From: Agrobacterium tumefaciens
GTDB lineage: Bacteria > Pseudomonadota > Alphaproteobacteria > Rhizobiales > Rhizobiaceae
NCBI RefSeq assembly: GCF_009649785.1
Contig: NZ_WJOK01000022.1
Coordinates: 28,968-92,967 of the forward strand
Direction: 5' to 3'
DNA: 64,000 nt
Shown here: positions 56,785 to 64,000 of the stretch, piece after piece
Numbering within the stretch: the stretch's first letter is position 1
Layout: each line of letters begins with the position of its first letter
Made by a program: the position numbers and the translations under genes
Notes under the pieces: generated by a model
Database searches by the model: none
Told to the model about the DNA's origin: nothing
What the model saw: only the letters and a program-made list of their open reading frames with translations

Positions 56785-57015
56785 ATGCGTGAACTGATCC
56801 GTACCAACGATGCCGTGCTGTTATCCTTCGCCGAAAGCCTGATGAAGGACGCCGGCATCCATTGCCTTGTCGCCGATCAGGCAATGAGCATTCTGGAAGG
56901 TTCGCTCGGTCTTTTGCCCCGCCGGTTCCTGGTGGAGGAAGACCGCGCCGGTGAGGCCCGCCGCATTCTCGTGGATGCCGGTCTGGGCGACGAATTGCGC
57001 AACGAAGAGGCGTAA
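56785..57015 (+). CDS. DUF2007 small protein
   Basis: 76 residues (an in-frame ATG at 56764 would add 7). Single compact domain: 'MRELIRTNDAVLLSFAESLMKDAGIHCLVADQ' in part followed by 'RRFLVEEDRAGEARRILVDAG', the standard DUF2007 pattern (putative GlnB-like signalling fold). Only 6 bases separate it from the methyltransferase gene, so the two are co-translated. Function unknown. Confidence 0.85.
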   Translation: MRELIRTNDAVLLSFAESLMKDAGIHCLVADQAMSILEGSLGLLPRRFLVEEDRAGEARRILVDAGLGDELRNEEA

Positions 57016-57021
57016 ACGAAC

Positions 57022-57822
57022 GTGGGCGGCGAGATTTCGGAAACTTTGGATGCGTTTCACCGGGGCCGTTTTCACATTCTCCAGCCCAAGGGCAGGGGAC
57101 ACCGCGCCGGCATGGACGCCATGCTTCTTGCCTCGATGGTGGCGGACGAGCGCGCCTGCCGCATAGCCGATCTCGGCGCGGGCGCGGGCGCGGCAGGTTT
57201 CGCTGTCGCCACGCGGCTTGAAAAGGCCGAAGTGACCCTGTTCGAACGTTCGCCGGAAATGGTGGAATTTGCCCGCCGCAGCCTGGCATTGCCAGAAAAT
57301 GCCGCTTTTTCCGCCCGTGTCAGCGTGCGTGAGGCCGACGTGACACTGCGTGGCAAGGCGCGCGTCGAGGCCGGACTGCCGGACGGGCATTTTCACCACG
57401 TCATCATGAACCCGCCCTATAATGATGCAGGTGACCGCCGCACGCCCGATGCGCTGAAGGCTGAGGCCCACGCCATGACGGAGGGCCTGTTCGAGGACTG
57501 GATCAGGACCGCAGGTGCGATCACGGTTCCAGGCGGGCAGCTTTCCCTTATTGCACGGCCGCAATCGGTGGCGGAGATCATTGCCGCGTGTGGCAGCCGT
57601 TTCGGCGGCATCGAGATCACACTCATCCACCCACGCCCCGGCGAGGACGCGGTGCGCATGCTCGTAACGGCGATCAAGGGGTCACGGGCGCGGCTGTCGT
57701 TCCGGGCGCCGCTCGTCATGCACGAGACCGGCAGCCATGCCTTCACGCCCATCGTGGATGACCTGAATAATGGCCGCACCGCCTATCGCCGTAATGTAAA
57801 GGCAATCGGGCCTGGCCTATAA
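57022..57822 (+). CDS. TrmN6-like tRNA adenine-N6 methyltransferase
   Basis: 266 residues from GTG 57022. SAM motif 'IADLGAGAGAAGFAVATRL' (about residues 48-66), acidic 'VTLFERSPEMVEFARRSL', and the N6-adenine methylase motif 'VIMNPPYND' (about 127-135). 'GRGHRAGMDAMLLASMV' is the family's usual N-terminal region. The YfiC/TrmN6 group methylates A37 of tRNA-Val. Follows the DUF2007 gene by 6 bases; 90 bases before the S49 peptidase. Confidence 0.88.
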   Translation: MGGEISETLDAFHRGRFHILQPKGRGHRAGMDAMLLASMVADERACRIADLGAGAGAAGFAVATRLEKAEVTLFERSPEMVEFARRSLALPENAAFSARVSVREADVTLRGKARVEAGLPDGHFHHVIMNPPYNDAGDRRTPDALKAEAHAMTEGLFEDWIRTAGAITVPGGQLSLIARPQSVAEIIAACGSRFGGIEITLIHPRPGEDAVRMLVTAIKGSRARLSFRAPLVMHETGSHAFTPIVDDLNNGRTAYRRNVKAIGPGL

Positions 57823-57912
57823 ATTCGCCGTTCCTCCGGCCGCAAACCATTGTGTTTTGCAGGGCAATACATACATCCGTGACGAACAGGCAAATGCTGC
57901 GAGGAGTGAATT

Positions 57913-58779
57913 GTGGGTTTTCTGAAGTATCTGGTGCCGAAACGCTTTCGCAAAAAAGAACTCGTCATCCCGGTTGTGCGCATGCATGGCGCCATCATGG
58001 CTGGCGGCAACCAGTTCCGCCCCGCTCTCAATCTTGCTTCCTATGCACCGCTGCTGGAAAAGGCCTTTGCCATCAAGGACGCGCCAGCTGTCGCCATTTC
58101 CGTGAATTCTCCCGGTGGCTCGCCGGTGCAGGCGCGAATGATCTATAATCGCATCCGCCAGCTTGCCGAGGAAAAGGACAAGAAGGTCCTGATCTTCGTT
58201 GAGGATGTGGCGGCCTCCGGTGGCTACATGATCGCGCTTGCCGGCGACGAGATCATCGCCGACCCCACCTCCATCGTCGGTTCGATCGGCGTCGTTTCCG
58301 GCGGTTTCGGTTTCCCTGAAATGCTGAAGAAGATCGGCGTGGAGCGCCGCGTCTATACCGCCGGCGAGAACAAGGTCATCCTCGATCCCTTCCAGCCGGA
58401 AAAAGAGGGCGACATCGAATATCTGAAGTCGCTTCAGGTCGAAATCCACAATGTTTTCATCGATATGGTCAAGATGCGCCGCGGTGCAAAACTGAAGGGC
58501 GATGAGACGGTCTTCTCCGGCCTGTTCTGGACCGGTATGCGTGGCCTGGATCTCGGCCTGATCGACGGCTTGGGCGACATGAGGGAAGTTCTTCGTCGCC
58601 GTTACGGGACGAAGGTCAAGCTTCATCTCGTCACCGGCGGGCGCTCGCTGTTCGGCAAAAAAGTGCCGGGCGTGAATGCGGCACTCGGCCTCAATGCCGA
58701 AAGGCTTGCGGCAGGCGCCGTCTCGGGACTTGCGGAAGTTGCCGAAGAAAAGGCATTGTGGTCGCGTTTCGGTCTATGA
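57913..58779 (+). CDS. S49 family serine peptidase (SppA/SohB-like)
   Basis: 288 residues from GTG 57913 with GAGGAG 7 bases upstream. 'VAISVNSPGGSPVQARMI' (oxyanion region), nucleophile Ser102 in 'AASGGYMIALAGD', 'GSIGVVSGG', and a Lys at about residue 154 in 'GENKVILDP', 52 residues after the Ser, the same spacing as the Ser-Lys dyad of Bacillus SppA. Short, single-domain form. No clear signal peptide; the N-terminal 'FLKYLVPKRFRKK' is basic. Likely cleans up signal peptides or membrane fragments. Confidence 0.92.
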   Translation: MGFLKYLVPKRFRKKELVIPVVRMHGAIMAGGNQFRPALNLASYAPLLEKAFAIKDAPAVAISVNSPGGSPVQARMIYNRIRQLAEEKDKKVLIFVEDVAASGGYMIALAGDEIIADPTSIVGSIGVVSGGFGFPEMLKKIGVERRVYTAGENKVILDPFQPEKEGDIEYLKSLQVEIHNVFIDMVKMRRGAKLKGDETVFSGLFWTGMRGLDLGLIDGLGDMREVLRRRYGTKVKLHLVTGGRSLFGKKVPGVNAALGLNAERLAAGAVSGLAEVAEEKALWSRFGL

Positions 58780-58799
58780 TGTCGCAGGAATAGGGCCTT

Positions 58800-58994
58800 A
58801 TGGCGCAGCTTATTACAATTGTTCTTCTGGTGGTGGGATCCGTCATCCTCTACCGCCGCTTCGTTCGCGACGCGGAAAAGCTTTCGGCAAAATCGAAGCA
58901 GCGCGAAAAGGAACGCGAAACCGGCGCCATCGGCACGCTGATCAAGGACCCCGAAACCGGCGAATACCGCGTGAAGCGTGAGGATGAGACGTAA
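58800..58994 (+). CDS. Small single-span membrane protein
   Basis: 64 residues: hydrophobic helix (LITIVLLVVGSVILYRRF, residues 4-21), then a charged helix (KSKQREKERE) and a C-terminal 'LIKDPETGEYRVKRED', a short beta-hairpin-like tail found in small rhizobial proteins of this kind. It follows the S49 peptidase after 20 bases on the same strand, so an operon is likely. Function unknown. Confidence 0.75.
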   Translation: MAQLITIVLLVVGSVILYRRFVRDAEKLSAKSKQREKERETGAIGTLIKDPETGEYRVKREDET

Positions 58995-59103
58995 GCCGGT
59001 GTCTCCACGCATAAATCCTTGACCCCTTCGCCATGCCGTGGCACCAGTCCGCATCCGAAGTAAGTCAGTGCTTACTTATCCTCACAACGCCGCGATGACT
59101 GCA

Positions 59104-60057
59104 ATGACCGATATTCCAGACCATATGAACCCCAAGCGTTCCTTTCAGGCGCTGATCCTGACGCTGCACAATTACTGGGCCGACAAAGGCTGCGCGGTAT
59201 TGCAGCCCTATGATATGGAAGTGGGCGCTGGTACGTTTCATCCGGCAACGACGCTGCGCGCGCTGGGCCCGAAGCCGTGGAAGGCTGCCTATGTGCAACC
59301 CTCGCGCCGGCCTTCCGATGGTCGCTACGGTGAAAACCCCAACCGTTTGCAGCATTATTACCAGTATCAGGTCATTCTGAAGCCCAACCCTTCCAACCTT
59401 CAGGAACTCTATCTCGGTTCGCTGAAGGCCATCGGTCTCGATCCGCTGCTGCATGATGTGCGCTTCGTCGAAGACGACTGGGAAAGCCCGACGCTCGGCG
59501 CCTGGGGTCTCGGCTGGGAGTGCTGGTGCGACGGTATGGAAGTGTCGCAGTTCACCTACTTCCAGCAGGTCTGCGGCATCGAATGCTCGCCGGTCGCTGG
59601 CGAACTGACCTACGGTCTGGAGCGTCTGGCCATGTATGTTCAGGGCGTCGACAATGTCTACGACCTCAACTTCAACGGTCGCGAGGGTGAAGAGAAGATC
59701 TCCTATGGTGACGTCTTCCTGCAGGCCGAGCAGGAATACTCCCGCCATAATTTCGAATTTGCCGACACCGGCATGCTGCATCGTCATTTCATCGACGCGG
59801 AAAAGGAATGCCTGGCGCTTCTCGCCGCCGGTGCGCCTGGTGATGATGACAATCAGCGCCTGCATAAATGCGTGTTCCCGGCCTATGACCAGTGCATCAA
59901 GGCAAGCCATGTCTTTAACCTGCTGGATGCGCGCGGCGTGATCTCGGTGACGGAACGCCAGAGTTATATCCTGCGCGTGCGCACGCTGGCGAAAGCCTGC
60001 GGCGAAGCCTTCCTGCTCACGGATGCGGGCGGGTTGAACTGGAACAGGGCCGCCTGA
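59104..60057 (+). CDS. glyQ: Glycyl-tRNA synthetase alpha subunit
   Basis: 317 residues from ATG 59104; ATGs at 59095 and 59125 are also in frame and none has a clear ribosome site. Class II core: '[20 protein letters not shown]', '[21 protein letters not shown]' in part (motif 2), '[20 protein letters not shown]', '[14 protein letters not shown]' (motif 3). It needs the beta subunit GlyS, whose gene normally follows but is absent from the next 4 kb, where lemA, aroA and a DUF2207 gene lie instead. Cytosolic. Confidence 0.97.
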   Translation: MTDIPDHMNPKRSFQALILTLHNYWADKGCAVLQPYDMEVGAGTFHPATTLRALGPKPWKAAYVQPSRRPSDGRYGENPNRLQHYYQYQVILKPNPSNLQELYLGSLKAIGLDPLLHDVRFVEDDWESPTLGAWGLGWECWCDGMEVSQFTYFQQVCGIECSPVAGELTYGLERLAMYVQGVDNVYDLNFNGREGEEKISYGDVFLQAEQEYSRHNFEFADTGMLHRHFIDAEKECLALLAAGAPGDDDNQRLHKCVFPAYDQCIKASHVFNLLDARGVISVTERQSYILRVRTLAKACGEAFLLTDAGGLNWNRAA

Positions 60058-60135
60058 ACCTTTATGTAAGGCGGGGCAACAGTCTAACGTGCGGGTGCCG
60101 TTGCGGCGCTCGCGCCTCTTGAGGAGGGGTCGGGA

Positions 60136-60687
60136 ATGTTCATCACGCTGGCAATCATCGCGGCAATCGCGCTCTATGTCGTCTTCATCTATAACGGGCT
60201 CGTCAAGGCGAGGCAGATGAAGGAAGAGGCGTGGTCGGGCATCGACGTGCAGTTGAAACGCCGCGCCGATCTCATTCCCAATCTCATCGAGACCGTGAAG
60301 GGCTACGCGGCGCATGAAAAAAGCACCTTCGAAGAGGTGATTGCCATGCGCAACCGGGCCCAAGCCGTGCCGGCTGGCGATGTCGAAGGCCGCGCCCAGG
60401 CGGAAGGCATGCTATCGCAGGCGCTCGGCAAGCTCTTTGCGCTCGCTGAAGCCTATCCTGATCTGAAAGCCAACACGAACTTTCTGGAATTGCAGCGCTC
60501 GCTGGAAACCATCGAGGGCGAACTGCAGATGTCGCGCCGTTATTACAATGGAGCCGCGCGCGATCTGAACGTCAGGGTGGAAAGCTTCCCATCCAATCTG
60601 ATTGCCGGCCAGTTCGGTTTTGCCAAGGCACCCTATTTCGAGATCGACAACCCGGCAGACCGCGCCGTGCCGACCGTGAAATTCTAA
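60136..60687 (+). CDS. lemA: LemA family protein
   Basis: 183 residues: one N-terminal membrane helix (residues 2-19, 'FITLAIIAAIALYVVFIYNG'), then the four-helix LemA domain with 'VKARQMKEEAWSGIDVQLKRRADLIPNL' in part and 'LEGELQMSRRYYNGAARDLN'-like end ('EGELQMSRRYYNGAARDLNV'). GAGGAGGGG precedes the ATG. LemA is often encoded next to a large Gly-rich-tailed DUF2207/TPM membrane protein; here such a gene follows after an inserted aroA. Membrane-associated; biochemical role undefined. Confidence 0.93.
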   Translation: MFITLAIIAAIALYVVFIYNGLVKARQMKEEAWSGIDVQLKRRADLIPNLIETVKGYAAHEKSTFEEVIAMRNRAQAVPAGDVEGRAQAEGMLSQALGKLFALAEAYPDLKANTNFLELQRSLETIEGELQMSRRYYNGAARDLNVRVESFPSNLIAGQFGFAKAPYFEIDNPADRAVPTVKF

Positions 60688-60771
60688 GGCGACCGTTCCC
60701 CGGGTCCAAATCCTCCCGCCGACATTCCTGTATCCTGGCTCTCTGCCGCATTCTTTGACAAGACGACGATC

Positions 60772-62049
60772 ATGATCGAACTGACCATCACCCCGCCCGG
60801 CCACCCGCTTTCCGGCAAGGTAGAGCCACCCGGCTCCAAATCCATCACCAACCGCGCGCTTCTGCTGGCTGGCCTCGCCAAGGGAAAAAGCCGCCTAACC
60901 GGCGCGTTGAAGAGCGATGATACGCTCTATATGGCCGAAGCCCTGCGCGCCATGGGCGTTAAGGTGACAGAACCTGACGCCACGACCTTCGTGGTGGAGG
61001 GTACAGGCGTGCTTCAACAGCCGGAAAAGCCGCTTTTTCTCGGCAATGCCGGCACAGCCACGCGGTTCCTGACTGCGGCTGCAGCACTGGTGGATGGCGC
61101 CGTCATCATCGATGGCGACGAGCACATGCGCAAACGCCCGATCATGCCGCTGGTGGAAGCGCTGCGCGTCCTCGGCGTCGAAGCGGATGCGCCGACCGGC
61201 TGCCCGCCAGTTACCGTGCGGGGCAAGGGCATGGGTTTCCCGAAGGGCAGCGTCACCATCGATGCCAACCTCTCCAGCCAGTATGTGTCGGCACTTCTGA
61301 TGGCGGCCGCCTGCGGCGACAAGCCTGTCGATATCATCCTCAAGGGCGAGGAAATCGGCGCGAAGGGTTATATCGATCTCACAACATCAGCCATGGAAGC
61401 TTTCGGCGCGAAGATTGAGCGGGTCAGCAACGCCATCTGGCGCGTGCATCCGACCGGCTACACCGCGACCGATTTCCACATCGAACCGGATGCATCCGCC
61501 GCCACGTATCTCTGGGGCGCGGAACTTCTGACCGCCGGTGCGATCGACATCGGCACGCCCGCCGACAAGTTCACCCAGCCGGATGCCAAGGCCTACGAGG
61601 TCATGGCGCAGTTTCCGCATCTGCCCGCTGAAATCGACGGTTCGCAGATGCAGGACGCCATTCCGACCATCGCCGTTCTCGCCGCGTTCAACGAAACGCC
61701 GGTACGTTTCGTCGGCATTGCCAATCTGCGTGTGAAGGAATGCGACCGTATCCGTGCCGTCTCGCTCGGCCTCAACGAAATCCGCAACGGTCTGGCGCAT
61801 GAGGAAGGCGACGACCTGATCGTGCATGCCGACCCGGCGCTGGCGGGCCAGACGGTCGATGCCTCCATCGATACTTTTGCCGATCACCGCATCGCCATGA
61901 GCTTTGCGCTGGCGGCGCTGAAGATCGGCGGCATCGCCATCCAGAACCCTGCCTGCGTTGGCAAGACCTATCCGGGCTACTGGAAGGCGCTCGCCTCGCT
62001 CGGCGTAGACTATACTGAAAAGGAAAGTGCTGCCGAGCCGCAGCACTGA
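60772..62049 (+). CDS. aroA: 3-Phosphoshikimate 1-carboxyvinyltransferase (EPSP synthase)
   Basis: 425 residues. 'PPGSKSITNRALLLAGLA' (residues 19-36, phosphate-binding Lys), 'FLGNAGTATRFLTAA' (about 87-101, the PEP-site LFLGNAGTA motif with Gly), 'SSQYVSALLMAA', 'DASAATYLWGAE', 'RVKECDRIRA', 'DHRIAMSFALAAL' and 'GKTYPGYWKAL'. These match the enterobacterial/plant class I type and differ from the glyphosate-insensitive class II form (NAATGCR) first described from Agrobacterium strain CP4. The gene sits between lemA and a DUF2207 gene, away from other shikimate genes, so it may be a second paralog. Confidence 0.94.
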   Translation: MIELTITPPGHPLSGKVEPPGSKSITNRALLLAGLAKGKSRLTGALKSDDTLYMAEALRAMGVKVTEPDATTFVVEGTGVLQQPEKPLFLGNAGTATRFLTAAAALVDGAVIIDGDEHMRKRPIMPLVEALRVLGVEADAPTGCPPVTVRGKGMGFPKGSVTIDANLSSQYVSALLMAAACGDKPVDIILKGEEIGAKGYIDLTTSAMEAFGAKIERVSNAIWRVHPTGYTATDFHIEPDASAATYLWGAELLTAGAIDIGTPADKFTQPDAKAYEVMAQFPHLPAEIDGSQMQDAIPTIAVLAAFNETPVRFVGIANLRVKECDRIRAVSLGLNEIRNGLAHEEGDDLIVHADPALAGQTVDASIDTFADHRIAMSFALAALKIGGIAIQNPACVGKTYPGYWKALASLGVDYTEKESAAEPQH

Positions 62050-62072
62050 AACCGGCTGGAGGAGACCGCCCC

Positions 62073-64000
62073 GTGAAGACCATCGCCGCAAGACTTCTCG
62101 CGCTGCTTGTCTTCCTGGGCGCGACCTGCCCGGCCTTTGCGGAAGAATTCATCCGCTCCTATCATTCCGTCGTCGAGGTTGCGAAGAGTGGCGAACTGAC
62201 GGTGACGGAAACCATCACCGCCCGTGCTGAAGGTCAGAACATCAAGCGCGGCATCTTCCGCGATTTCCCGCTTTATGCGCTGGATGCGAATAACCGACGC
62301 ACCAAGGTGGATTTTAACGTCGTTTCCGTGGAGCGAGACGGCGCGCCGGAGAACTGGCGCACCGAGAATATCGATGGCGGCATCCGCATTTATACCGGCA
62401 GCGCCGACCGTTTTCTTCCGACCGGCGAGCATATCTTCCAGATCACCTACACCACCGCCCGGCAGATCCGTTATTTCAGCGATTATGACGAACTCACCTG
62501 GAACGTCACCGGCAATGGCTGGCAGTTTCCGATGGGTGAGATTTCCGCCACCATCACTTTGCCACAGGGCGTGAAGGCCACCGATACTGCCGTTTTCACC
62601 GGTCCACTCGGTGCCAAAGGCAAGGATGCGCGCATTTTGAGCGAAGGCAACGAGGTGTTTTTTGCCTCTACCCGCCCGTTTTCAGTGGGCGAGGGCATGA
62701 CAGTTGCCGTGAAGTTACCGAAGGGCGCCATTGCCGCCCCCGACTCCTCCCAGGAGGCAGGTTGGTGGCTACGTGACAATCTTGCCATCCTGCTTTCGGG
62801 CGGCGGGCTTTTCGCAGTGCTGCTCTATTATCTGCGAGCATGGTTCGCGGTCGGCCGTGATCCGGCCAGGGGTGTAGTCGTGCCGCGCTGGGATGCACCG
62901 GAGGGGCTTTCGCCGGCTCTGGTCAATTACGTTGATAACAGGGGTTTTTCCGGCGCAGGCTGGACAGCGCTGTCCGCCTCGGCGCTTGATCTGGCGGTCA
63001 AGGGTTATGTCGTTCTGGAGGATCTGAAGAACTCCATAGTCATCCGCCGCACGCAAAAGCAGGCTGGGGCGGAGTTGCCGAGCGGGCAGAAGACGCTGTT
63101 GTCCTCCATCGGTGGTCCGGGCGAGACGCTCACCATCGACAAGGCGCATGGAACGGAAGTCGAAAAGGTCGGCAAGCAGTTTCGCGCGGCGATAGAAAAA
63201 GAGCACCGCGGCAAATATTACCGCAGCAATGCCGGTTACATCGTTTTCGGCATCTTCTTCAGCGTCGCCATAATCGTCGCGACGCTGGTGTTCGGTGATC
63301 TCGATGAAAGCGCCATTGCCGCCGTGCTGGTCTTCGGCTTTTTCGCCTTTTTCTTCAGCATCCTGTCGATCGGCATCGGCCGACAGTTCTCGCGTGGCGC
63401 GTCGTTGAGCAAGCGCATCGGCGGCATCGTTATGCTGGCCTTTGCCGGTTTTGTGGCTTTCTCGGTCATTGGCGGCATTGCCACGCAGATCCTGCTGGAT
63501 GTGACGCATGACACCAAGTCGCTGGCGCTGGCCGCCATCGGCGGCATCGTGCTTACCAACGCGCTGTTCCTGTTCCTGATGGGTGCGCCGACGCCGCTCG
63601 GCCGCAAGCTGATGGACGGCATCGAGGGCCTCAGAACCTATCTGACGCTGGCGGAAAAGGACCGGATGAATATGGCGGACGCCCCCGCCATGTCGCCGCA
63701 GCATTTTGAGACATTGCTGCCCTATGCGGTCGCGCTCGGCGTGGAAAAACCCTGGAGCCGCACCTTCGAGACCTGGCTCGCGACAGCCGCCGCTGGTGCC
63801 GCCACGGCAAGTTATGCGCCCGGCTGGTATTTGGGCAGCAATTACGGCAGCTTCGGAGACCGGATTGGTGGGTTCTCCACTTCCATGGCGAATACAATCG
63901 CTTCCACCATTCCCCAGCCTGTCAGCTCATCTTCCTCCAGCTTTTCAGGTGGCGGTGGCGGTGGTTCTTCCGGTTCGGGCGGCGGCGGCGGTGGTGGTGG
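62073..64000 (+). CDS. DUF2207 (YciQ-like) membrane protein, cut by window end
   Basis: Open from GTG 62073 (GGAGGAGA upstream) to the last base, 642 codons, 3'-partial. Signal peptide ('LLALLVFLGATCPAFAEE'), then the DUF2207 extracytoplasmic domain ('YHSVVEVAKSGELTVTETI', 'GIFRDFPL', 'YDELTWNVTGNGWQFPM'), a membrane helix near residue 235-255, a cytosolic domain ('PPRWDAP'-type start 'VPRWDAPEGLSPALVNYV'), two or three membrane helices (about 390-480), a second soluble part, and a Ser/Gly tail ending in poly-Gly at the window edge. LemA-DUF2207 pairs are common; these proteins may work in envelope stress or metal homeostasis. Function not established. Confidence 0.9.
   Translation, partial: MKTIAARLLALLVFLGATCPAFAEEFIRSYHSVVEVAKSGELTVTETITARAEGQNIKRGIFRDFPLYALDANNRRTKVDFNVVSVERDGAPENWRTENIDGGIRIYTGSADRFLPTGEHIFQITYTTARQIRYFSDYDELTWNVTGNGWQFPMGEISATITLPQGVKATDTAVFTGPLGAKGKDARILSEGNEVFFASTRPFSVGEGMTVAVKLPKGAIAAPDSSQEAGWWLRDNLAILLSGGGLFAVLLYYLRAWFAVGRDPARGVVVPRWDAPEGLSPALVNYVDNRGFSGAGWTALSASALDLAVKGYVVLEDLKNSIVIRRTQKQAGAELPSGQKTLLSSIGGPGETLTIDKAHGTEVEKVGKQFRAAIEKEHRGKYYRSNAGYIVFGIFFSVAIIVATLVFGDLDESAIAAVLVFGFFAFFFSILSIGIGRQFSRGASLSKRIGGIVMLAFAGFVAFSVIGGIATQILLDVTHDTKSLALAAIGGIVLTNALFLFLMGAPTPLGRKLMDGIEGLRTYLTLAEKDRMNMADAPAMSPQHFETLLPYAVALGVEKPWSRTFETWLATAAAGAATASYAPGWYLGSNYGSFGDRIGGFSTSMANTIASTIPQPVSSSSSSFSGGGGGGSSGSGGGGGGG

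Overview
The window looks like a chromosomal segment of a Rhizobiaceae bacterium, most probably Agrobacterium of the A. tumefaciens/fabrum complex. Reasons: a high-GC chromosome, a rhizobial flagellar gene order, an alpha-glucoside (agl) transport operon, a decaprenyl diphosphate synthase of the Agrobacterium DdsA type, a PdhS-type cell-cycle kinase, rhizobial palindromic intergenic repeats and an alphaproteobacterial tRNA-His (no G-1, A73). I see no insertion sequence, prophage, CRISPR array or obvious foreign island; this is ordinary core chromosome with a few interesting intergenic regions.

Layout. 1-4.9 kb: end of a flagellar cluster (flhA, fliR, FliJ-like, flgJ rod-binding protein, FlgN-like, a membrane-anchored unknown). 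5.0-7.6 kb: a WecG/TagA-type glycosyltransferase and a polysaccharide co-polymerase. 7.7-8.6 kb: folD. 8.6-16.4 kb: LacI-family regulator divergent from aglE-aglF-aglG-aglA-aglK, with two AAAGCGCTTT operators and a strong terminator. 16.5-18.4 kb: small PilZ-like protein and a Tat-exported metallophosphatase. 18.5-22.7 kb: Entner-Doudoroff genes zwf-pgl-edd. 22.8-25.9 kb: glutamate-polyamine pathway pair (PuuA/PuuB-like) plus a DUF2007 protein. 26-28.6 kb: HI0933-family flavoprotein, small ORFs and a LysR regulator. 28.6-31.9 kb: isocitrate lyase aceA with a small partner gene and a divergent ScfR/RamB-type regulator. 32.1-36.3 kb: potFGHI polyamine ABC transporter. 36.3-36.6 kb: a non-coding stretch holding a CtrA-type box, a structured segment and a strong terminator (sRNA candidate). 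36.6-38.2 kb: Fbp-type iron permease. 38.3-42.1 kb: PdhS1-like histidine kinase. 42.4 kb: tRNA-His. 42.7-45.0 kb: Ppx/GppA phosphatase and rlmE. 45-52 kb: MFS exporter, Tat-exported metallo-hydrolase, guaB, MAPEG protein, alcohol dehydrogenase, dienelactone hydrolase. 52.2-56.7 kb (minus strand): ddsA, TPR protein, ispE, moaB. 56.8-59 kb: DUF2007, TrmN6-like methylase, S49 peptidase, small membrane protein. 59-64 kb: glyQ, lemA, an aroA (EPSP synthase), and a DUF2207 membrane protein that runs off the end.

How they fit together. Sugar uptake (agl) feeds glucose into zwf-pgl-edd; polyamine uptake (pot) pairs with PuuA/PuuB-like catabolism; aceA and its regulator handle acetate/C2 growth; isoprenoid precursor synthesis (ispE) sits near the quinone side-chain enzyme (ddsA). 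The cell-cycle theme (PdhS1-like kinase, and three TTAA-N7-TTAA CtrA-type boxes in intergenic DNA, two of them near GANTC sites) is the part of the window most worth following up. Function calls rest on motif recognition by eye; no database search was possible.
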